Of a stretch of DNA of 64,000 nucleotides, positions 50,901-56,723 are shown piece after piece. Source of the stretch: Pieris napi (Eukaryota > Arthropoda > Insecta > Lepidoptera > Pieridae); contig NC_062259.1 of NCBI RefSeq assembly GCF_905475465.1, positions 4,908,501-4,972,500 on the forward strand. Direction: 5' to 3'. Below the pieces are notes generated by a model, which made no database searches, was not told the DNA's origin, and worked only from the letters and a program-made list of their open reading frames with translations. The number at the start of each line of letters is the position of its first letter. Position 1 is the stretch's first letter. Both the position numbers and the translations under genes were made by a program.

Positions 50901-52940
50901 AGCTTGTAGTTTATTGTTTAATTCAATTAACTCGTAATACACAAGACAAAAAACATTTAAAAATACATTGCTGCCAAGTAAAATATTTACCTAACGAAGT
51001 GCAGAAAGCTATTAATTGATCATAAGTCTTCAAATTAGAGGCTTCTACGTAAATGAACATTTTCTTTTCAAAAATACCAATTAGTCTGTTTTACACAGAA
51101 AATGAAGTAAAAATTATTTCCTCTGACTAAGAGAGACTTTTGTATGAAACCGGGCAGAGTATCGAGTATTATGTTTCTCTTTCAAATTAAACAAAAGATC
51201 CAGCTAGGCTATCAGCTTCATCAGGCTAAACAGTAACGAGCACATATTATAAATTAATGACGCTTTGGTGATTTAAAATAGGTGTATAATAATGTGTAAT
51301 TTATAAATAGTTTGGTAAAAATAGTAGAAAATGAAAGCTAAAAAACCAGTTTTAAATTGTAATATTTTTTTAATAAATTGTATGCATAGATTTTTCTGGT
51401 TTTTAAAAATAGATTTTTGTGAGACCTCCTTAGTAAAAGATAATTCAATTTTTTTCAGAACTATCAGAAATGCTGTGGGTGATGATTTTCGCAAAATTAG
51501 CACTTCGCGATACAAGTTCTATGGGTCCGATAAAAATATTTTTCATATTTGCTATCTGGGCTGTATTCACGTTGTCAATTTTGGTAATCATGGAAGGTTT
51601 ATCGGCTTTTCTTCACACACTCAGGCTGCACTGGTTAGTAAGATATATAAATAAATAAAATGAACTGTATATGAAAAATTTGTATATACATTTGGTTATT
51701 TGTTATACATATTTAGATCTTTCAATTATTGGTTAAAATTTAGTAAAAAAAATTTAGTAATAAATATCTGTACGAGTTTAGGCCTCTTCCAAGGAATGCC
51801 ATATTTTTCTTGCACGGACCACCTGAAGTAAGCTTTAGGTCGGCTGACCTGGCTGAAAAAAGCCTTTGAAAGGTCGTCCTTCCATCGCATTTTTGATCGA
51901 CTTTTGCTCCATTTGCTTTATGGTCTTTTTCATCCATCTTTCATAAGGAAACTGTTACTAAACAAGAAAAAAATAGAATAAACCTTATTCATAAAAACTA
52001 AATGAGTTTAATTGCACTCTTTTATCTAAGTGCTCTTTCGTATCTTTCTATCAAATTGTGTAAACACCGACAAGACAAATGAGTACTTCAGTTAAGACGG
52101 CGCAATAAGACTGATTTATTTTTATTAATATGGGAGTAAATTTATATTATATCCTGAAAGATAAGGGGTGTTCAACAAATAGTAATAATGCGATACCTTC
52201 TTTGAAAAAAAATGCTGGCAGGCAGGCAGACATTAGATTAAAATAATAAAAACAAAATATTCTCTTTTGTTTTTCTTTAAATAGAAGACATTCCAACATC
52301 GTTCCATATTCTCCAGAACAAGCTCCTAGTGATATTATTTCCGCGGCTTAAGGAACTTGGGGTCATAAATTAAATTATGATGACGAAGTAGTCGCTGCGT
52401 TACAGAATCAGGAAAAAGTTAATTTAAAGGGGATAAAATCCCCTTTAAAATTTATAAAAAAACAGATACAAAGTTTAAACTAAATTAATATTTAATAAAA
52501 AATAATTGCGTCAAACTCATTATCACTTCTTATTGAACACCCCTAGTATATTATAAAATATATTTTATTCTAAGTGACGGTGGCGTACTGTAATAACATT
52601 TATTCTATCAAATTAGTTCCATTATAAATTATTCTCTATACTTAGATCTTTATGTATTAATTTCTATGTAAAAACCAGTATTGAATGCGAAAATCATAGT
52701 TCGTGTTAAGTCCCGTTTCCCAATCTGATACTAAGCCATCATTAGATTTTCCTATTGTTCCATGAAAATACCAATGTAAGTTTTGTAATGAAATATTATT
52801 CCAGGGTTGAATTTATGAGCAAGTTTTACCATGGTGGAGGCTATCCTTTTAAGCCTTTTAACTTTCGTTCCATATTATCTGGCGATGCTAAAGATGACAA
52901 AGAAGGCATTTGTAAGAGGAGAGCGAAAACTGAATATTAA
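29844..52940 (+). CDS. V-type H+-ATPase subunit a (100-116 kDa subunit), divergent paralog, 15 exons
   Basis: Membrane subunit a of the V-ATPase carries protons past the rotating c-ring from cytoplasm to lumen. Fifteen exons join in frame at GT-AG sites: 29844-29960, 30487-30663, 32612-32772, 33080-33245, 35581-35757, 36502-36714, 38031-38181, 39660-39821, 40115-40323, 43236-43345, 44037-44161, 49155-49390, 49616-49823, 51459-51633, 52805-52940. They total 2523 bases, so 840 aa, the usual family length. Residues 1-387 are the cytoplasmic domain and 388-840 the membrane domain. Signatures are FPFLFSVMFGD, YNEYFSK, SLSLFNHL and SHTASYLRLWALSLAH, with the essential Arg at 728, then MEGLSAFLHTLRLHW with E783 and R793. 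The N-terminal half is notably diverged from housekeeping copies, so this is probably a tissue-specific paralog (insects have several, often named Vha100). E737 replaces the usual Ala after the conserved His. The gene is intact. Confidence 0.93.
30000..30100 (+). repeat. Degraded 'ACTAG...' repeat in intron 1
   Basis: 'ACTAGAGATCTGACCCGGC' followed by ATCGCGCGACTGG resembles the start of the ACTAGC-type repeats elsewhere in the window. Short and diverged. Confidence 0.3.
30300..30465 (-). mobile_element. tRNA-derived SINE in intron 1
   Basis: On the minus strand the element starts GGGGCCTCATAGCCTAGCGG (A box TAGCCTAGCGG) and has a perfect B-box GGTTCGATTCC about 40 bases later. It is a tRNA-like head fused to an unrelated body. 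It is not a functional tRNA gene because the cloverleaf is incomplete. It is a different family from the SINE at 13060. Confidence 0.7.
30487..30663 (+). CDS. V-ATPase subunit a, exon 2
   Basis: Residues 40-98. TPDVKAFNRSYIMEL and CVEMERKL match the family (NPDVNAFQRKFV, CDEMERKL). It begins after ATGTAG and ends at a GTATGT donor, phase 0. Confidence 0.9.
30955..31080 (+). repeat. Short repeat shared by introns 2 and 4
   Basis: 'GGCACACTAACGAAACACAT' and 'ACTCCCAGAGAACA' here correspond to 'GGCACATTAACGAAACACAT' and 'ACTTACAGAGAACA' at 33277. Both follow a TTTTATTTTA stretch. No coding content. Confidence 0.5.
31081..32611 (+). other. Rest of intron 2
   Basis: AT-rich. Around 31440-31600 there are CTCTCTC-type low complexity and CGCCTAAAGAAGTTTCAATT, a relative of the element at 4198-4745. 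Nothing else recognised. Confidence 0.4.
32612..32772 (+). CDS. V-ATPase subunit a, exon 3
   Basis: Residues 99 to part of 152. NLLEKWESEVQDLSDN then LKNYLELSEMYYVL matches the family's coiled-coil arm (LE.ELREVN.N...LK.NFLELTEL). Splits a Lys codon before GTAAGT. Confidence 0.9.
33080..33245 (+). CDS. V-ATPase subunit a, exon 4
   Basis: Residues 152-207. HLTVMCGVVQRSRCFPFEMM then LWRVSRGNIYYRQA corresponds to the family block VAGVI.RERIPAFERMLWR..RGNVFLRQA. Phase 0 end before GTAATG. Confidence 0.9.
33250..33330 (+). repeat. Short repeat just inside intron 4
   Basis: Second copy of the GGCACATTAACGAAACACAT repeat (see 30955), only about 30 bases after the exon 4 donor. Confidence 0.5.
33331..35250 (+). 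other. Intron 4, mostly unassigned
   Basis: AT-rich. At about 34565-34700 'CAAGAATGGCTGGACCGATT' looks like another interspersed repeat fragment. No exon-like frame was needed or seen, because exons 4 and 5 join in phase. Confidence 0.4.
35257..35484 (+). repeat. ACTAGC-type repeat, copy in intron 4
   Basis: ACTAGCAAACCCGGCGAACT through GTTCGTGCGTTCTGGAGTTA to TTTATATAGTAGAT. It is nearly identical to the copy at 50498-50704 in intron 13, which lacks about 20 internal bases (the stretch starting CACTTTTCTGTTG). Both are in the gene's sense orientation. High identity suggests recent activity. Confidence 0.75.
35581..35757 (+). CDS. V-ATPase subunit a, exon 5
   Basis: Residues 208-266. VAFLAVFQGEALSSRMEKVC matches the family FxVFFQGEQLKSRVKKIC. 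Acceptor GGACAG, donor GTAAAT, phase 0 at both ends. Confidence 0.9.
36502..36714 (+). CDS. V-ATPase subunit a, exon 6
   Basis: Residues 267-337. KAKAIYHTMNMFTLDITRRC then LIGQCWVP matches KMKAIYHTLNLFN.DVT.KCLI.ECWVP. Phase 0 at both ends; donor GTATTT is weak but required. Confidence 0.9.
37210..37560 (+). mobile_element. 5'-truncated LINE-like 3' tail in intron 6
   Basis: Ends TTATTGAATAAAGATTTTTG and then a GAATTTGAATTTGA stretch, a poly(A) signal plus short-repeat tail typical of non-LTR elements. Upstream is a (CAA)n run and non-coding sequence. Confidence 0.45.
37680..37740 (+). repeat. Short repeat shared with intron 14
   Basis: 'ATGAGTACTTCAGTTAAAAC' here and 'ATGAGTACTTCAGTTAAGAC' at about 52079 are two copies of one dispersed repeat. 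Confidence 0.45.
38031..38181 (+). CDS. V-ATPase subunit a, exon 7
   Basis: Residues 338 to part of 388. TSLTPPTYHRTNKFTRGFQ then LINAYGDSTYGELNP matches PPTYNRTNKFT.GFQ.LIDAYGVASYREVNP, the end of the cytoplasmic domain. Splits a Gly codon. Confidence 0.92.
38424..38660 (+). repeat. Interspersed repeat, uninterrupted copy
   Basis: Contains CCAGTTGTCAAATCAAGGG, then GCCACTCTTCTTTTTAATCGCC, then GGAGCTGCAACCATTACAC. It is the intact relative of the copy in intron 11 that is split between 44870-44984 and 48737-48855 by a jockey insertion. Confidence 0.65.
38930..39322 (-). mobile_element. PIF/Harbinger-type element, internally deleted, 393 bp
   Basis: Terminal inverted repeats TGCCGGCCATACAC at the left and TGCTGGCCATACAC at the right are flanked by TTA on both sides (38927-38929 and 39323-39325), the standard Harbinger target duplication. 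The minus-strand frame 39080-39274 reads EPEDFKNYLRIDGKTYLKLL then PIIKKEDTVMRNSIS, the N-terminal part of Harbinger transposase. The catalytic core is absent. CCTGCGCAGG-type words repeat inside the left end. It lies in intron 7. Confidence 0.82.
39080..39274 (-). pseudogene. Harbinger transposase N-terminal remnant
   Basis: 64 codons. The first Met lies inside the terminal repeat. The block around FKNYLRIDGKTY and KKEDTVMRNSI is characteristic of Harbinger/HARBI1-type transposases before the DDE domain. Everything after it is deleted, so no activity is possible. Confidence 0.75.
39450..39610 (-). repeat. Degraded SINE fragment in intron 7
   Basis: 'CCAGGCCTGACACACG', 'TTTTTGGGTCTTA' and 'TCCACAGCCGGGGACACAGC' correspond to the SINE at 13060-13350, with deletions. 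Confidence 0.5.
39660..39821 (+). CDS. V-ATPase subunit a, exon 8
   Basis: Residues 388 to part of 442, first membrane segments. VITFPFLFSVMFGDVCHGMI is the hallmark FPFLFAVMFGDLGHG segment, followed by WMVKSEKKFLG. Splits a Gly codon before GTAAGT. Confidence 0.93.
40115..40323 (+). CDS. V-ATPase subunit a, exon 9
   Basis: Residues 442-511. RYVILLMGVFTLFTGFLYNE then YFSKPITL, and later FGVDPIWK, match RYIILLMG.FS.YTGLIYND.FSK and FGIDPIW. Phase 0 end. Confidence 0.93.
40555..42319. mobile_element. Inverted-repeat element A in intron 9, 1.77 kb, with its own gene
   Basis: Left arm 40555-40875 and right arm about 42000-42319 are inverted copies of about 320 bases with few differences. Outer ends read AAGATCCCAGAGC and its complement. 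Shared inner words include GACACCTGCGTAGG/CCTGCGCAGGTGTC and AGTCAGACGCTTTCCATGGG. Between the arms the minus strand holds a two-exon reading frame (41290-41949). If the end is AGATCCC, the flanks are CA and TA, which would fit a TA-duplication class after one mutation. The superfamily is not assigned. Confidence 0.8.
41290..41949 (-). CDS. Unrecognised protein of element A, two exons, about 191 aa
   Basis: Exon a is 41499-41949, from MMKKHEYQRAFMRFGDPES to SLQES, ending at a GTACCG donor. Exon b is 41290-41414, after a TTTTTTACAG acceptor. The join splits a Glu codon across an 85-base intron. The N-terminal 150 residues include LPPCKTELFQQFLRANYITS, then TPENDGWTFEENQYHFYWFD. The C-terminal 40 residues are strongly acidic (SDDEDDDLSGQY, then YYDNDEDD). 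No DDE motif, zinc finger or helicase motif is visible. I recognise the style of protein from insect mobile-element-associated hypotheticals but cannot name the family. The frame has no stop, so it was under selection recently or the copy is young. Confidence 0.6.
42471..43030. mobile_element. Inverted-repeat element B in intron 9, 560 bp, non-coding
   Basis: Left end TAAGATCCCGCTATACAACG and right end its complement, with arms of about 130 bases (42471-42600 and 42897-43030) that match almost throughout, including TTGCCTAGCAAATTTCAGTC. TA lies on both sides of AGATCCC, consistent with a TA target duplication. The terminal AGATCCC is shared with element A, so B may be mobilised by the same enzyme. 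The interior is AT-rich with no frame. Confidence 0.78.
43236..43345 (+). CDS. V-ATPase subunit a, exon 10
   Basis: Residues 512 to part of 548. LNSLKMKLSIIIGIVHMIFG then LSLSLFNHL is the family block FKMKMS.ILGI.HM.FG..LS.FNH. Splits a Leu codon. Confidence 0.93.
44037..44161 (+). CDS. V-ATPase subunit a, exon 11
   Basis: Residues 548 to part of 590. YFKRHYAIYLEFIPQMLFLC then GLFLWLVILMYMKW is the next membrane segment. A longer ORF in another frame covers this exon and is a chance frame. Splits a Thr codon before GTAAGT. Confidence 0.92.
44870..44984 (+). repeat. Interspersed repeat, left half, split by jockey
   Basis: Matches the 5' part of the repeat at 38424-38660 (ACAGTTCTCAAATCAAGGG and AATAAACTCTCC). 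It stops at CCACTACCCTTTTT, which is repeated at 48737 where the right half resumes. Confidence 0.7.
45091..46380 (-). mobile_element. Penelope-like element, 5' truncated, 1290 bp
   Basis: Bounded by the 12-base target duplication AATATCTATCAT at 45079-45090 and 46381-46392. Orientation is minus. The 5' truncation begins just upstream of the reverse-transcriptase motif that holds MGSPVSPIVAD. An in-frame stop precedes that block by four codons of the upstream motif. The 3' region has the 'CGACGTTTCGCGTGC' and 'GCGTGCGTGGTCACGGTGAC' words seen in insect Penelope elements. Confidence 0.88.
45269..46348 (-). CDS. Penelope reverse transcriptase (C-terminal part) plus GIY-YIG endonuclease
   Basis: 359 codons, open throughout. 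Residues 1-100 are the later reverse-transcriptase motifs: MGSPVSPIVADIFM, then YVDD at about 35-38, then RLPFLDILI. Residues 160-200 are a basic linker. Around residue 218 begins the GIY-YIG nuclease (AGIYKLDCDCGLSYIGQTKR), followed by SRLKEHI and the downstream Glu/His region. In Penelope elements the nuclease nicks the target and the RT copies the RNA. The earlier RT motifs are missing because of the 5' truncation, so this copy cannot retrotranspose alone. The absence of stops suggests a recent insertion. Confidence 0.88.
   Translation of the reverse strand: MGSPVSPIVADIFMEDFEERALANAPVKPRLYKRYVDDTFVVLPNDKISAFLAHLNSIHKNIKFTVEQENNNRLPFLDILIIRKADGTLGHTIHRKATHTDRYLNGESHHHPSQLLSVGKCLFQRAQRLCDDAHLEEELQHVKQVLHRNKLRIPRLHHKNKNKTQTVPRQPAYLPYVKGVTDRISRILKRASIHTIFKPHKKIQQFLRPIKSNTPLQDAGIYKLDCDCGLSYIGQTKRNMSSRLKEHIADIRHRRHTKSAVCEHILDRPNHYIRFDQPKVLAKEKRFFPRLVREAIEIKKHPNFNREDGLKLSNTWDPIISKLKSQKETQSAKIEDTVSHFCQNPPSFSRYQLRGNKYR
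46404..47222 (-). pseudogene. Jockey ORF2, reverse-transcriptase C-terminal part
   Basis: 272 codons. It begins in the RT palm (LAGVPQGSVLGPVLYTIF), has the catalytic ATYADDTAILASS, then WFDRWRIRVNTSKS, then KYLGLHLDRRLTWQKHI, and the C-terminal QISNAPWFIRNAEVHEHLG block. Between this part and the upstream part (47380-48759) the frame is broken at about 47225-47380, so the enzyme is not made whole. Confidence 0.85.
47380..48759 (-). pseudogene. Jockey ORF1-ORF2 in-frame deletion chimera
   Basis: One open frame of 459 codons combines two proteins. Roughly codons 1-265 are gag-like ORF1, with the nucleic-acid-binding domain (YRLIVRNLHHTTPLHVIK) leading into the first zinc-knuckle Cys (QRCQQYG). 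It then jumps straight into ORF2 after the nuclease (DRNKWARSKLEKANAFSNHL), followed by MENRKAPGFDLIDKKVL and SSYRPISLLPIVSKVLDK. The remaining zinc knuckles, the ORF1 stop and the whole endonuclease are deleted. The first codons (MAIKKGSGF) come from flanking DNA beyond the element's 5' junction. Confidence 0.8.
48737..48855 (+). repeat. Interspersed repeat, right half
   Basis: AATCGCCAAGTTTTTTTACA, then GCTGCGACCATTACACCATG continues the repeat that begins at 44870. It matches 38556-38640. Confidence 0.7.
49155..49390 (+). CDS. V-ATPase subunit a, exon 12
   Basis: Residues 590-668. CAPLILILFIDMVL (membrane), then EGQEGLQSILVLVSLVCVPI and LLFGSPVYL, matches CAPSLLI.FINM.L ... GQ...Q..L...A..CVPWMLL.KP. 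The donor is GTTAGT. Confidence 0.93.
49616..49823 (+). CDS. V-ATPase subunit a, exon 13 (essential Arg)
   Basis: Residues 669 to part of 738. FGELMIHQAVHTIEFVLSTI then SHTASYLRLWALSLAHE. R728 corresponds to the proton-path Arg of yeast Vph1 (R735) and H736 to its H743. E737 stands where the family usually has Ala. The split Gln codon leads into exon 14. Confidence 0.95.
49900..50490 (+). other. Part of intron 13, unassigned
   Basis: AT-rich with no exon-like frame; exons 13 and 14 join in phase without it. Confidence 0.4.
50498..50704 (+). repeat. ACTAGC-type repeat, copy in intron 13
   Basis: ACTAGCAAACTCGGCGAACT to TTTATATAGTAGAT. It differs from 35257-35484 by very few substitutions and by a deletion of about 20 bases after GGTGATCCC. 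Confidence 0.75.
50783..50920 (-). repeat. Short interspersed repeat, copy 2
   Basis: CAGCCTTGCGATTCTGTAAC to GGGAGCTTGTAGTTTATTG is the inverted relative of 3701-3837. Confidence 0.6.
51459..51633 (+). CDS. V-ATPase subunit a, exon 14
   Basis: Residues 738-796. QLSEMLWVMIFAKLALRD, then LVIMEGLSAFLHTLRLHW. E783 and R793 correspond by motif to the conserved Glu and Arg (E789, R799) of yeast Vph1. Splits the Trp codon before GTTAGT. Confidence 0.95.
52167..52553. mobile_element. Mariner-like remnant in intron 14
   Basis: Inverted ends AGGGGTGTTCAACAA and AGGGGTGTTCAATAA enclose 387 bases. Inside, the plus-strand frame gives HSNIVPYSPEQAPSDII, then a stop, then KLNYDDEVVAALQNQEK. This resembles the C-terminal transposase region of mariner, including the third catalytic Asp context (APSD). 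Most of the gene is deleted and stops are present, so it is inactive. Confidence 0.6.
52805..52940 (+). CDS. V-ATPase subunit a, exon 15 (last)
   Basis: Residues 796-840. VEFMSKFYHGGGYPFKPFNF is the invariant C-terminal block (VEFQ.KFY.G.GY.F.PF.F). It is followed by a charged tail ending KRRAKTEY and TAA. Confidence 0.95.
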
Positions 52941-53002
52941 GTGCCCTAGTTTGTCCTAGGAGTTTTAAGGAAGTCATTATTTTATGTTTACGTTAAGATT
53001 AT

Positions 53003-53008
53003 AATAAA
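53003..53008 (+). terminator. Poly(A) signal of the V-ATPase subunit a gene
   Basis: AATAAA about 63 bases after the stop codon, in an AT-rich stretch. Cleavage is expected near 53020-53030. Confidence 0.6.
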
Positions 53009-53039
53009 ATACATTTTAGTTTTCTTTTATAATAAGCCT

Positions 53040-55160
53040 ATTTTAAAAGCTTTATGAAATATTAATTAGATTTATTTGAAGTTAACTTTTAACGAATAAA
53101 AACAATTATCTGATTCTTAATTTAATTATTGACCTTAAGATATCTACCCTGTTGTTGGAAATATGTAAAACCAATCTCTGTTCATCACAGAGTAAATATA
53201 ATTTACCAGAAATAAATAAATTTATACTCTGAATAAAACAGTGTAAAACTAATTAGTTTTCATGTTATGCATATCCGATCAAAATTATCGGTAAATAAAT
53301 TATAGGTTTTTCGTGGGTTTGGCGCCCATGTCCCCCGGCCGCCATCTTAGAAAAAGGGATGAAAATACGTTTTTGGCTATATCTCGTAAACTATCTAATA
53401 TCTATCGTACAAGAAAATTGTAAAGACATATTTTGTAGCAAATCACTTTGCCTACAATTAAGTCTGTGTGAATTTTTATCATAAATTCAAAATTCAATAA
53501 GTTTTAAGTAATTTCCTATTTTGCTTAATAACTTTTTTCTTTTTAAATTATCAATAAATTATGTCAGAACAATTTTGTCGAGGATCTATTTCTGAAGATA
53601 TGCGTCTATAATTTTTTTAAATTTCGTTACTTGGAATCGCTGTTACAGCGCTCCAAAGTTGACCGGGTTCGGCAATGCTCATGACAAGCCGGTCAAAACA
53701 ACATTTTACTTTACTTTTATGATCTCTCGTTTATTTTAAACAAATTTTCGAAAAAATTTGCTCGATTTTCATAGCAGTGCGCGCACGAGTGATGATTTTG
53801 TCGTCTCAGCGTCGTTTGTTCGCATTTGTCTTCCGATTCTTGACTTTGATGCTCGCAAAATGGCGTCATCATCTACACAGATCGTGAATATCCAGGAAGA
53901 CGATATTGATAATGACATTATTGAAGAATTGGAAAAGAGACCAGCACAGATAAAAAACTGAAAGACAACTTGACATGAATTTGAAAATTAAAGCATTGGA
54001 AGAGAAAAGTAATATTACTCGCCCACACATACACACACAGAGAGAGAGACAGACACGCGCGCGCGCACACACACACAGTTTTGTCACTATCACCCTTCGT
54101 GAGCGGAATCCGCTTTAGAAACATGACCTCACAATGACAAAAACTTTAATGTGACGGTGACAAAAGTAACCCGTGCGCGCTTAGCCTTATCCTTAATTAA
54201 TAATTGATAGATACGCAAGATCGTATCATCAGAAACCAATGGCTGGCCATACGTCGTACTCGTTGTTACGGGTTGGTTCATATTTATTAATTTTTCATAA
54301 TATAATAACATATAAATATAACAACATAAACTTTACATGAAGAGCATTATGTAATGGTTAAAGGCGGTTACAAATATTTTGTAGAAAAATCTTGGAGATT
54401 CAAAAGAGTGACGGAGGGTTTATTAACAGATCTCGTCCGTTCTACGTTCTTGATTTGAGAACGGGCAGTAAATGTAAATTTAGGAAGTGTCCATTGAGTT
54501 ACTTACAGGACTTAACTAAAATTGATTTGTTATAAACCATTCTTTCATGATTATCGAACCCTTTCTTCACAAGATTTATCTCCTGTTTTACCAAAAATAA
54601 AAAATATTTTTTTTTAATGGAACATTTAATGTTTGAAGTGTAAATCGATGTTTTACGCAGGTAATGTGGCCATAAGTTATAAGACTAAAATATATAAGAC
54701 AGCTGTCAGACAGCTATAAGACAGGTGACAGATAGCTGACAGATGACAAATGTGATCTATTAAATTGGCCCTACTGTAAGTAGTCGCACAAATAACCAAC
54801 ATACTTAAAAAATAACCAATCACTTGAGTTCGGTGGCGGTTGTTATAAGGATGTTCAAATATATATTAACTGAAACTCTTTGTTTGAAGCTGGGTGTCAG
54901 CTGGCTATAATCGTTTAAAACATGAGCTTAAACTTAAATAAAATTAGGGGTAGGGGGGTTGCGACGCTGGATTAACTTGACTTATTGAGAGTTCTTAAAT
55001 CTAAGTGACACTTATTGGACATTATCGGAAACGAGAATGTTATATTACAATTTATGAGTGTGGGAAAAACTATGGCTCATTTTGGCTTCAAGTGTGTAAT
55101 GATTGCTAACATATTTTGGTTTATGCTTCTAATTATTAACAAAAATATATATATATAACT
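53040..55160. other. Intergenic; a short ORF and low-complexity DNA
   Basis: A less AT-rich patch at 53640-53960 contains an ATG in fair context (AAAATGGCGTCATC, at about 53860) opening a 34-codon acidic frame, MASSSTQIVNIQEDDIDNDI and so on. It might be the start of an exon or of a mobile-element gene. I could not link it to another exon. Confidence 0.35.
54026..54078. repeat. Compound microsatellite (AC/AG/CG)
   Basis: ACACACACAG, then a (GA)n run, then (CG)n and (CA)n in direct succession. Likely variable in length. Confidence 0.85.
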
Positions 55161-55174
55161 ATTTTTTTATATAA

Positions 55175-55516
55175 GTCTTTATCTTGCAATCAGTCAGCTA
55201 GACTATGAGCAGATATGTTGAGAGCTGTTAGGCGTTCAGAGCAAAATCTCCATCGAGACTGCTCCTCTCTTTCAACCGTGTCTATCAAGACTTAGGATTT
55301 GTCGCCTTTTAAGCCTATTTATTAGGTCCGGTATGGTTAGATGCGTGGCAAGCTTATTAGGATGCATTTCTAGCCTTTTTCTGTATTTCATACTCCATCC
55401 AGGTCTTGATCTCCTCTTTGACAGTCCTGATTTTGAGGTGCTCATGAATCTCCGATGTTTTTATAAACCACGGACAGTTGGATATTTGTTTCACGATGTA
55501 ATTTTGATTTTATATT
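55175..55516 (-). mobile_element. Jockey-like LINE 3' fragment (sister of 44971-48750)
   Basis: The minus-strand frame QNYIVKQISNCPWFIKTSEI then HEHLKIRTVKEEIK aligns with QNYILKQISNAPWFIRNAEV and HEHLGIPTVKEEIK of the intron 11 copy. The 3' UTR also matches (GCAATCAGTC...GACTATGAGCAGA). It ends in stops. Confidence 0.78.
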
Positions 55517-56056
55517 GTAACTTAACTAACGTTAGCTTACACAACTTACGCGAGCCTTACATATAACTTCACTTCCACTTGTACATCGAATATCGCACAA
55601 ATATAACTTATTCGGAGCTTCATAACAGCTTTCAGAGCTATGGGAAATAGTAGTACCACTAGTAATACCAGTTCCGAACACGCCTGTGAAGGTTTTTAGT
55701 GGATGACGGCGGCATGATACATTATTACTTTTTATCTTCTTGTTTTTCTCATGTTAGTGACATGTTTAAGAGAATAATAATAAGTTAAATGAAAATAAAC
55801 TTCTTTAAACGGTTTTTGTTTTTTGCAAAACCTTTGTCTTCCATGTAAATAACTTACGAAAGAATTATACGCCAGACAATACGGCTTAGAGGAGACAGAG
55901 AAAAATTCTAAGCGATTTGCTAAGCAGATTATTATTTTCATTTCTTCTTTTCATTGTTAGGGTTTTTATAATTATCGCCGTTATATGCAGTGTTTACCTA
56001 TAGTATTTGAATAACTTTTGAAGAAAAAAAAATATGTGAAGAGATTACTTATGAGA

Positions 56057-56072
56057 GAGAGAGAGAGAGAAT
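56057..56072. repeat. (GA)n microsatellite
   Basis: GAGAGAGAGAGAGA run. Confidence 0.8.
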
Positions 56073-56139
56073 ATTTGAAACATTCTAATCTATAAAATAA
56101 AATATTTTTATAGCAACATTTAATTTAAAAAACCTTTTT

Positions 56140-56215
56140 GCTAGTGGTTCCCCGAGTACTCTAGATTCGATTCCCGTGGAAACACGATTACAGCTTGGAA
56201 GGCAGAAAGACACCT
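56140..56215 (+). repeat. tRNA-like SINE fragment
   Basis: 'GCTAGTGGTTCCCCGAGTAC' followed by TAGATTCGATTCCCGTGG has a B-box-like core (GATTCGATTCC). The cloverleaf is incomplete, so it is not a tRNA gene. Confidence 0.4.
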
Positions 56216-56339
56216 TTAAACTGATTAATATTAAAGGCAAAGCCTTAAGTATTGCAAGGTTTCATTCAATATCCGAATGCGTAACATAAGCAGCCACCCA
56301 CCAATAATAACCTAGCAATACACTGTGTATATTTTTTTT

Positions 56340-56480
56340 CTCTGATAAAGCTAGCGTTGTGTTCAAAAGGACGGCAACGCACTCGCGAGCCCCCAGGTAT
56401 TGAGAGTGACCATGGGCGACGGTATCACTTAACATGAGATGAGCCTCCCGCCCGTTTGCCCACTCTTCTATGAAAAAAAA
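56340..56480 (+). mobile_element. LINE 3' tail
   Basis: GGCAACGCACTCGCGAGCCC, then GGTATCACTTAACATGAGAT and GAGCCTCCCGCCCGTTTGCC, then poly-A. This is the very common 3' end of lepidopteran LINEs. Related to the tail at 17740-18035. Confidence 0.7.
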
Positions 56481-56723
56481 ACATCATATTTAAACAAATT
56501 CGGAGCTATTAAAACATAAGATAATCATTTGATTTAGTATGTTTCATTAAGTTACAATTACTATGATTATTATTTTTAATTTAAAATGTAGTGAATATCT
56601 GTCTGAATTAATTATTGTGACAATTATTATTGAGAGGCGCACGATGTTTGAATAATGTTTAGAGGTTAAGAACGGTTCAGTTGAATAAGTCTGACGCATT
56701 TTTATATAATATTATATATATAT

